Shown here: positions 57,173 through 64,000 of the stretch, piece after piece
Layout of the letters: each line of letters begins with the position of its first letter
How positions within the stretch are numbered: the stretch's first letter is position 1
Assembly: GCA_035578175.1 (NCBI GenBank)
Contig: JAQMRL010000006.1
Span: 58,383,001 to 58,447,000, forward strand
DNA from: Catonia carolina
Lineage: Eukaryota; Arthropoda; Insecta; Hemiptera; Achilidae
Reading direction: 5' to 3'
DNA length: 64,000 nt
Translations under genes and position numbers: made by a program
The notes under the pieces: generated by a model
The model's database searches: none
Seen by the model: the letters and a program-made list of their open reading frames with translations, nothing else
What the model was told of the DNA's origin: nothing

Positions 57173-57374
57173 TTCTTTTATGTACTTAAAAGTATTGTTG
57201 GTTCTTTGGTGGTGATTGAACCAGGAGGAAAGTAAGATGTCTTCTTCCACCAATCGAGTTTATAGTCCTGTATACCGCCAATTCAGTTAAAAGTCTAAAT
57301 AGAAGTTGATATATTATTGGATGTGTCTCCAGATGGTGACATTAAGTGGCGAGTTAAAACCTTTAACTTTTGGT

Positions 57375-57390
57375 GGCCCTGAAAAGGGCC
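57375..57390 (-). other. Histone-type 3' stem-loop
   Basis: On the minus strand it reads GGCCCTTTTCAGGGCC with AAAC before and ACCAAAA after. The stem is six perfect pairs and the loop four nucleotides. Confidence 0.8.
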
Positions 57391-57704
57391 GTTTAAGCGG
57401 TGGTCGTCTTGGAAAAGCGTTGGTCGTAGTCGGCGTGTCGTCGTCCAGCGGAGACGTCATCCTCTTCCCTCGCAGTAGTGCGTCGATGGTTGCTTCGTCG
57501 GATCCGGTGGGCGTAAGGCTTGGTTGAGGGACCGCTGTGGGCATCGTTAGCGGCGGCGATGACGGTCCGGTCGACGGCTTATGCTGTGGGGTCGGCGAGC
57601 GAAAAAATCATCTTCTCTCTTGCGAGGTCATGGATAAGGCCCACATGAGCGATAAAGAAGGAAGTTGCTCTAGGACTTGCAGCAGCCAGCAACGCATCAG
57701 CCGT

Positions 57705-57945
57705 CGCCGCAGCCACGCGCTGCCTACGCTGGTCTCCTTCGAGACCAGCACAACGGTCCTTCTCAGGACCAATTTACTAAGGTTTTAACTGGCCCTTTTC
57801 AGGCCCATCAACCTGAGCCAGGGTTCACGCCGCAGCCACGCGCTGCCTACACCGGTCTCCTTCGAGACTGGCACAACGGTCCTTCTTAGGACCAACTTTT
57901 TAAGGTTTACAACCAGCCCTTTTCAGGGACATCAGCCAGCTCTGT
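57705..57945 (+). repeat. Two 123 bp units each with three hairpins
   Basis: Units start CGCCGCAGCCACGCGCTGCC at 57705 and 57828. Each has, in order, an 8 bp stem hairpin with loop CTTC (57729-57748; 57852-57871), a GGTCCT/AGGACC hairpin with loop TCTC or TCTT (57755-57770; 57878-57893), and a GCCCTTTTCAGG hairpin with one or two stem mismatches (57791-57806; 57915-57930). The second type is preceded by AAC and followed by AA, as in Drosophila-like histone ends. Confidence 0.8.
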
Positions 57946-57971
57946 CCGCCCCGGCAGACACACACATAAAC

Positions 57972-57987
57972 GGCCCTTTTCAGGGCC
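57972..57987 (+). other. Histone-type 3' stem-loop
   Basis: GGCCCTTTTCAGGGCC is preceded by ATAAAC and followed by ACCAAACAAA. It is the mirror-image partner of the stem-loop at 57375-57390. Confidence 0.82.
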
Positions 57988-58049
57988 ACCAAACAAATAA
58001 GGTTTCAACTTGCCCCTTAATGTCGCCATCCGGTGACAGATGTATAGCA

Positions 58050-59225
58050 AATGCAATATCTCTTAACAAATTATTGGTTAAAGGGTATTAAGTTTTAATT
58101 TTAAGTTTAATACACTAAGAACATCAAACTGCATTAATTTCAAATGCATCATATCACCCGTTGTAAATTATAGGCTACAGTGTGAAAAACATTTAAAAAA
58201 ATACTTAGTTCTTAAACTGACCTGCTACATAACATAAATCTTCATAAATTATTTGATGGAATCATAAATTTAGTCTACAAGTTTTAGTAACATAATAAAT
58301 TTAACAAAGGAAAATAATAGTAATAGTAAAATATACCCTATTTGTTTATGAATAGGGTTTCAACACCCTTAGTTAACCTCACTTATTCATACAGTTGACT
58401 AAACTTTATGTTTATATATACATATTTTTTTATTTCGCTCCCTTGTTGTTCCCTTTTTAAACGATAAACTATAACACGGTTCGCTTAACATTCATATTGG
58501 TTGACTAAACTGATAGAGAAATGCCTTCTCGTTATTGAGAATCATAACATATGATGTAATAACAATTCAATGTACGGTTCAAGGGAAATTCACAATGTAA
58601 AGTTTATATTTAAATTTAAAACATTAATCAATTACTAATTTGTCTACTGTCTAAATATAAATTAACAGGAAAATTTTGTTATTTATGTCCAGTTTAATAT
58701 AAAGTAACTGTTTAATTCCAGTCATAAAAAATAATAATGATCACTAAACGAAATTTAAAGTAACTTGGTTTTAATTAGATATTTTAATAAAATATTTCGT
58801 ATTAGTAAAAAAAATATTTTGTCCAGAATATTTCCAATTTAAATTATTTGAATACTCTAACAAATTTATTTAAAATTCTCCTCCTCCTCTTTCTCCTCCT
58901 CCAACACCTCCTACTGAAACTTTCCAGGAGAGAATTCCAGGATATAAAAGTGTTATCATTAATTTTCTAAGCAAAACCTATCTGATTGTTTCTGCATTTA
59001 TTGATTGGTTATCCTGTAATTTTCTTAAAAATTTAAAAAAATTTCGGAGTGGTTTTTCTGGAGAATTTAAAGTAAAGTGGTTATAACAAAATTTCCAGTA
59101 ATATTCCGGTTTTATCCCGATTATTTTTACCAGGAATTTGAAAATTTTACCGAATTTACCAACCAGTTTCTTGAGGATTTTTTAAAAATATCCCACAGTT
59201 ATCCTGAATTCAGGAGACATCCTTG
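58050..59225. other. AT-rich stretch, nothing recognised
   Basis: No gene recognised. A CTCCTC-rich run lies at 58878-58912. Confidence 0.45.
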
Positions 59226-59229
59226 GATT

Positions 59230-59690
59230 ATCCCAACAAATAATAATGTTTCCTGAAATTCTTGGGAAGGTTGTGCTCTCGTGGTAAAAAATTATTTTTC
59301 TAAGATTACGGCCTTAATATGCATTTTAGGGCAAACGTGTACAATAATTAAAGCTGTTGTAATTGAAAATAAAACCCTAAAACTTCTATATCTAGCATTC
59401 AAAGTTTAGGGTTAATTTGTGATTTTCTGTATTTTTCTCATCAAAATCAGTAAAAAATGGATTTTGTTGAAGATTGCACCCTTAGTGTGCATTGTTACAA
59501 CTAAAAATGTATAAAATAAACGTTATAAGAAATTACAAAACCTACTTCATCTTTTAAATTTTTTTCTACCCTCTAGTTTAGCGTCACCTAGTGATTTTAC
59601 GTAATATATATATATTTAACTTGAACAGGAGATTGATTTTCATTTTGCGTCATTCACTCATGATTAAAATGACGTTGAGTGTTTCATTTT
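59230..59690 (+). mobile_element. Family T copy, left-truncated, part 1
   Basis: It is collinear with the middle and right part of 16271-17245: GATTACGGCCTTAATATGCA, GTGATTTTCTGTATTTTTCT and TTTTGCGTCATTCACTCATG. Its right end appears at 60681-60742, after ~990 bp that include G copy 9. Confidence 0.6.
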
Positions 59691-59694
59691 ATAT

Positions 59695-60300
59695 TGTTTA
59701 CTTATTTAATTTATAATTATTCTTATTAATTTATTATTGGTTACTTATTTAATTTTTATAATAAGAGGTAAATTTAAAACGGTTGAATAATTTAAATTAT
59801 TCTTGTTGATCGATTGATTTTTTCGTGGAGTAATATAACGGAGGGATAAATTGTGTTTGACATAGTGAAGAGGTTTTCTGCTTTTGACGACAAAATTTAT
59901 CGGTCCAGTGGTTAACAAAACCTACGCTTGAATCGTGTGTTCACCCTCGACCATTTTCACATCATCTACGTCAGCATAACCAATAAAAAAACATTGGATG
60001 TCTTATCAAAATGTCAGTGACAAAACCACTCTTATCAACTTTAAAAAGAATCAATAATTATAATCTATTAATCCTAATCTAATAACTATTATACCAGATA
60101 ATTTAAGTTCATGGTTTTCATTTTAACTAAAATTTTTTAAAGTTTATTATATATATCAATGTAGACAGTTTTCACGTTAAAAACTTTACTTAAAATCTTA
60201 TTTCAACGATTGAAACACATTTCATTTTCTGATTAAATACTTCATAATGAATGAAATACTTCATTATGCCCATAAGAGGCAGCTAGAGTGTTAATTTATG
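59695..60300. other. No gene recognised
   Basis: AT-rich DNA lying between the two parts of a family T copy. Confidence 0.4.
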
Positions 60301-60302
60301 TG

Positions 60303-60660
60303 CACTCGATCTGGTAGTTCCAGGGGTACAAAAAATAGTTATGTTTCGTATCACATGGTCAGCTATTTATATTACTATAGCATTTAAGAACAAAAAAGGT
60401 AGAGGTGTAAAGACACTAGTCAGAGTTATCTCCTCTGAGAGTAATGAATTTTACTATACAACTGGACCCTGTGGTAAACGAAGTGAAGGAATCATTTGCA
60501 AGATGGAAAGATGCTTTTCAGAGGTCATGGCATGCTGATAAGCATGCTTTTTCATTCAGTGAGGAAGGTAATTTGTAAACCACCTCACTTCTCATTTTTC
60601 TTAGTAAAATCTCTACATATTCAAACTAGCCTTTCGGCTGATGACCTAATCAGCAACAAT
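60303..60660 (+). repeat. G repeat copy 9
   Basis: This is a near-complete copy from CTCGATCTGGTAGTTCCAGG to CTTTCGGCTGATGACCTAAT. It probably inserted into the family T copy that resumes at 60681. The 60341-60538 frame is part of the repeat. Confidence 0.85.
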
Positions 60661-60680
60661 ATTGTTTGCTAATTATTAAT

Positions 60681-60742
60681 TAGTTTACATTTTTCATTAT
60701 TTACATTGGCAAGAGACAGTCGCGTAAATGTTTCACACCAGA
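60681..60742 (+). mobile_element. Family T right end, part 2
   Basis: TTTACATTGGCAAGAGACAG followed by CGCGTAAATGTTTCACACCA matches the right ends at 17200 and 46051. Confidence 0.65.
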
Positions 60743-60943
60743 TATTTTTATTTTATTTTGAATACTATAATACTACGGTAATCTAATTTTTTAGTTGTAA
60801 GTTTTCTATTAGGTATAGGTACTACTTTCATTGTTGTTAAATATTTGAAACTACTAACATTTTTGTTGGAATAAAAAAAAAGAATAACTTTATAGTCTTA
60901 TAGCTTGACTAATAAATTTAAATAGAATTTTTTAATTGTGTCT

Positions 60944-61273
60944 CACCCACCGGGTTGATCTAGAGGTAAGGTCGTCGCCAAAATCAGCTGTTTAACAGCT
61001 GATTTTCGGAGACGAAGGTTCCTGGTTCAAATCCTAGTAAAGGTGATACTTTTTTACTGATATGAATGCTAGACAGTGGTTACCGGTGTACTTTGATGGT
61101 TGGGGTTCAATTAACCATACTTTCTCAGGAATGGTCGGCCTGAGTTTGGACAAGACTACACCTCATTTGCACGTCATACACATCATCCTCATCTAATTGG
61201 GTAATGGGGTTGCTTATTGTTCTGAATTGAACAGATTGCAACGTACACATATTAGGAATTAAATGAAAAAAAA
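60944..61273 (+). repeat. tRNA-derived SINE, family 2, with target duplication
   Basis: The tRNA-like head has box A-like TGATCTAGAGGTAAGGTC and box B-like GGTTCAAATCC, with CAGCTGTTTAACAGCTG between them. A ~200 bp body and an A-rich tail follow. AATTGTGTCT flanks both ends (60934-60943 and 61274-61283). Other copies lie at 8852-9118 (inverted) and 51983-52150. Confidence 0.88.
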
Positions 61274-61284
61274 AATTGTGTCTT

Positions 61285-62035
61285 TCCTCATAACACACCC
61301 TACTCTATAGGATAGTAATCTATTTAAAATCAGTTAAATTATTTAACTTAAAATAAATGTTTTAAAGTAAAGATAAAATCTTGGTGGAAACTACGTCCCA
61401 CTGGAATAATTTTACTGAAGAAATGGTTGTCAATCAGGTTAACTTAAAATTTTGTCTATATTTTTATGGAAGTACAAGTTTAAATAAATTTGCCAGGTAG
61501 TAAAAATAAAATTTATTTATTTTTTGTAACTGTTATTGTTAATTCTGTTTGTAAGGAAAACACAAATTTTTAAACGTTTGAGTCTGTGGTGTTGTTCACT
61601 ATTATTCAGAACGTTAACAATTGCCAAAGGATTTTTAAAACGTTCAAATCTTGTTAAATTTTGTTTAGTTTCCGTATTTTCTCTATAATTGAATTTACTT
61701 GTTAATCATGGTGGTTAAAAAGATATAAAATAATTATTAAAGTAATTTTGGTAAAAAGTATTATTAAAAGTGTTTGATGTTAGGAATATTAGTAAATATT
61801 TTTTGTATTAAAAAAGTATTGCTTAGAAGTTTAATTCTTAATAAGTTTTAATAACGACCGTAAATTATGAATTGTGACATTTTATTCAAATGAGTCTAGT
61901 AAAGTTTGTTTTTATAATTTTATTTTCAAGTTCCATTGATCTAGCAAATGGAACTTAGGTGAATTGATTTCGTATATTTAGGTCGAACGTAGGAACGAAG
62001 AGGTGAAGTTTATTTGGTGCGGTATCGTATCTAGA
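61285..62035. other. AT-rich stretch, nothing recognised
   Basis: No gene or repeat was recognised. Confidence 0.45.
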
Positions 62036-62039
62036 AGGT

Positions 62040-62505
62040 TACGGGGAGGTAAAGGGATGGTTTGTGGGAGTTGATAAAATATAAAATGGAAGGGGGGTTG
62101 TTAAAGGAAGCGTGGTGGAATTTATGAGATGGAGTTTAGAATCGAGCGAGTTGTACCCCCTCGTACCCCTTTTATATAAGAAGAAAGGGGCGGTGTTATA
62201 GAGATATTGACGAGTACTGTATTGCGGGTTTGCAGATAGGAAAAAGGAAAGGGGCAAAAGTAAACTGGGCAGACGTACAACAGACCAGCGCCAGGATAGT
62301 ATGTTAGAAATACATTGGAAACGGGGGGCTACGATAACATATATATATATAGGAATGGAAAGACCTCTTACTTTCTGCACAATACTGTTTTATACCGACA
62401 CATATAAAACTTGTTTTCTGATTGGTTATCATAGACCACGCCCATTTTCTCTCTGTTTCTTCTTTCAATTCCTTTCCACATCATTTACACTCCTCTTTCA
62501 CTCAA

Positions 62506-62540
<35 letters not shown>

Positions 62541-62740
62541 TTCTCTTACATGAATCCCTCCTCTGCATTTCTGTACTATCATCAATTTTCTCTTCTTCTA
62601 CTTCTATTATTATGTATCTATCTTTATTTATCAAAAGGCTTTATATATTTTTCATCTCTTTTCAACGTACCCACTTAACAAAACCATCAAAAACATCTCT
62701 CTTCCTTTAACTCCGCAACGATATACTCCTTTAGATAACT
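62040..62740. other. Strand-asymmetric, GC-richer segment
   Basis: Purine-rich plus strand (62040-62300) changes to pyrimidine-rich (62440-62740), with a (CT)n microsatellite at 62509-62538 and TATA-like strings at 62171 and 62340. Frames at 62039-62380 (minus) and 62301-62678 (plus) are low-complexity and unlike known proteins. A promoter or 5' exon is conceivable but unsupported. Confidence 0.35.
62509..62538. repeat. (CT)n microsatellite
   Basis: About 14-15 CT dinucleotides without interruption. Confidence 0.92.
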
Positions 62741-62744
62741 TTAC

Positions 62745-64000
62745 GTTATTTCGAACGTGTTATTTTTTTCTACGTTTTATTATCTTTAAGTGCTATCTTT
62801 TGTCATAAGAGTTAATGTTATTACTTCAAAATGAAATTTTCTTTCTAAAAAAGAAAAATACCATAAAGAAAATTACATAAAAGCGTTATTTATAATGCAA
62901 AATTACATAAGTAAAATAAAAATATTTGATAATAAAAAAATATAAACCATTGAAGGACTGCATATATAGAAATTACGAAAAATTGGCATGAATTTCACAT
63001 AATTTAACGAGGATCTCAATCCAATTTTGGTGAAAATTTTCAAATTTCGTTTTTTTGTAGTTTTTGTGTTTAAGGTATTATTTATTAAAATATGATGCGA
63101 AGTTTTTGACATATGCCTTATTAGTGTCATGGTCACAAGAAAGCAAAATTTAGTGCTCATTATTTTTGGAAATACGTTTTTAAATGCGTTTTACCAAAAA
63201 GTCTTTTTTTTTTTAAACAAAAGACCCGTTTTCGCAGGAATGGGCAAAAGATAATCTCTTGAAATTTAATATGAATATCACTAGATAGTGTGTTTGACAA
63301 CTATTAACAAAAGGGTTTGTCAGTTTTTCCGTTGTTACTTATTTTCTAATGTGAAATATGGAATACACAATGTAGCTCAGCAAATATTTTGTTTATTTTT
63401 TAAAATTATCGAAACAAACGCCTGAGTTAAAAGCTACAAAATATATTGATAAATATGTGTTGAAAATTTAGAGTAATTATCTCTAACCATTTCTGAGAAA
63501 AAGGATCAAACATTAACATGGTGGAGTTATGACGTTGAAACCCCCTTAAAAGATTCTGTAAAAAGCCATGGGTGAATTTCTTTTAACTTCTAAAAATTCA
63601 TACATTAGGTTTTGTTAAGGTATGTTTTGCAAGTTTACCGAGTACAATAATTAATATATAGTATTTTTATTCTAAATTTGAGTGAATTGTGGTGTAAATT
63701 AGCTATAGCCTAGCCTATTCACAATTTTAAAGTATTAATACAGAAAATATAATAATTAATTTTGTTTACCATTATACTTAAAATTCACTGATAAAAATTC
63801 CATTCTGCATGAAGTAGCTCACGCACTGGCAAAACTTGAGTAAATCACTTATTGAAAAATAATCGTTAGCCTATCAAAAAATCACAAAGTCACAGTTTTT
63901 ACTAAATGTAGGCTATATATTAATGCCTAGCATTATTCTTTGTGAGTTTAAGTATTTTAGAACACGGACGTTTACAAAATAATTGCCTATTTTTAGAATT
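62745..64000. other. AT-rich stretch, nothing recognised
   Basis: No gene or shared repeat was recognised. The minus-strand frame at 62903-63160 has no family resemblance. Confidence 0.45.

Larger units (their letters stand above)
57319..58044. other. GC-rich inverted-repeat segment with histone-type stem-loops
   Basis: The ~75 bp arms (57319-57394 and 57967-58044) are imperfect reverse complements. Each contains the exact 16-mer GGCCCTTTTCAGGGCC, followed by ACCAAA and preceded by AAAC. The left one is on the minus strand (57375-57390) and the right one on the plus strand (57972-57987). This is the form of metazoan histone mRNA 3' ends (6 bp stem, TTTC loop, ACCA flank). No histone coding sequence lies between: 580 bp could not hold a divergent pair, and I find no histone protein motif. 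The interior has tandem hairpins at 57705-57945. The short frames here, such as 57677-57889 and the minus-strand 57314-57544, encode proline-rich repeats and are of uncertain meaning. Confidence 0.75.

Noticed and set aside
57319..58044. Divergent histone gene pair between the two stem-loops
   Set aside because: Only ~580 bp separate the stem-loops and no frame shows any histone core motif, so I describe stem-loops rather than histone genes.
60950..61040. tRNA gene
   Set aside because: Same reason: a SINE head with target duplications and an A-rich tail.
62301..62678. 125-codon plus-strand ORF
   Set aside because: It is driven by the (CT)n microsatellite and pyrimidine-rich DNA; a run of S and L codons is not evidence of a gene.

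Overview
The window looks like repeat-rich nuclear DNA from an arthropod, most likely an insect. It is AT-rich and has very few long open frames. It carries mariner-type and other Tc1/mariner-like transposons, a Ty3/gypsy-like LTR element, many 5'-truncated non-LTR (LINE) fragments and tRNA-derived SINEs. There are no bacterial-style operons, rRNA or convincing tRNA genes. I cannot name the species; Hemiptera is only a guess from the style of the repeats.

Layout. 0-27 kb: mostly decayed repeats. These are LINE 3' ends (1.9, 4.5, 7.3, 9.4, 13, 18, 24.8, 25.4 and 26 kb), copies of a ~370-400 bp interspersed repeat (called G here) and of a ~970 bp TIR-bounded non-coding family (called T here), two SINE families, and AT-rich stretches with nothing recognisable. 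27.5-28.85 kb: an apparently complete mariner element with identical 43 bp terminal inverted repeats, TA flanks and an uninterrupted D,D34D transposase. 29-32.4 kb: two adjacent SINEs, a TIR element interrupted by a Jockey-like fragment, a 746 bp foldback element and another SINE. 32.86-33.7 kb: the only good candidate for a host gene, a 64-codon secreted peptide ending in a run of ten histidines, with a plausible promoter and a 91 bp intron just after the stop. 34.7-38 kb: G repeats, a LINE split by a TTAA-flanked element, and a short tandem array. 38.3-41.8 kb: a diverged ~300 bp tandem array ending in a 2,348 bp palindrome with no spacer. 41.9-44.2 kb: nested, rearranged Tc1/mariner elements. 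47.8-50 kb: a young LTR retrotransposon with identical 152 bp LTRs, a 5 bp target duplication, a primer binding site and a polypurine tract. Its whole interior is one 610-codon Gag-integrase fusion lacking protease and reverse transcriptase. 50.9-51.9 kb: a LINE inserted in another LINE. 52.7-56.2 kb: a nearly full-length LINE with a 15 bp target duplication and poly(A) tail, broken by two in-frame stops and a frameshift. 57.3-58.05 kb: a GC-rich segment bounded by inverted repeats, each holding an exact histone-type 3' stem-loop, with a tandem series of further 4-nt-loop hairpins between them. 58-64 kb: T and G copies, a SINE with target duplications, and AT-rich DNA.

The genes do not form a pathway. 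The intact-looking pieces are the mariner transposase and the Gag-integrase ORF. The LINE is recent but damaged. Inverted duplication of element ends recurs across unrelated families. The segments most worth study are the stem-loop array, the minimal Gag-integrase element, the perfect palindrome and the histidine-rich peptide gene.
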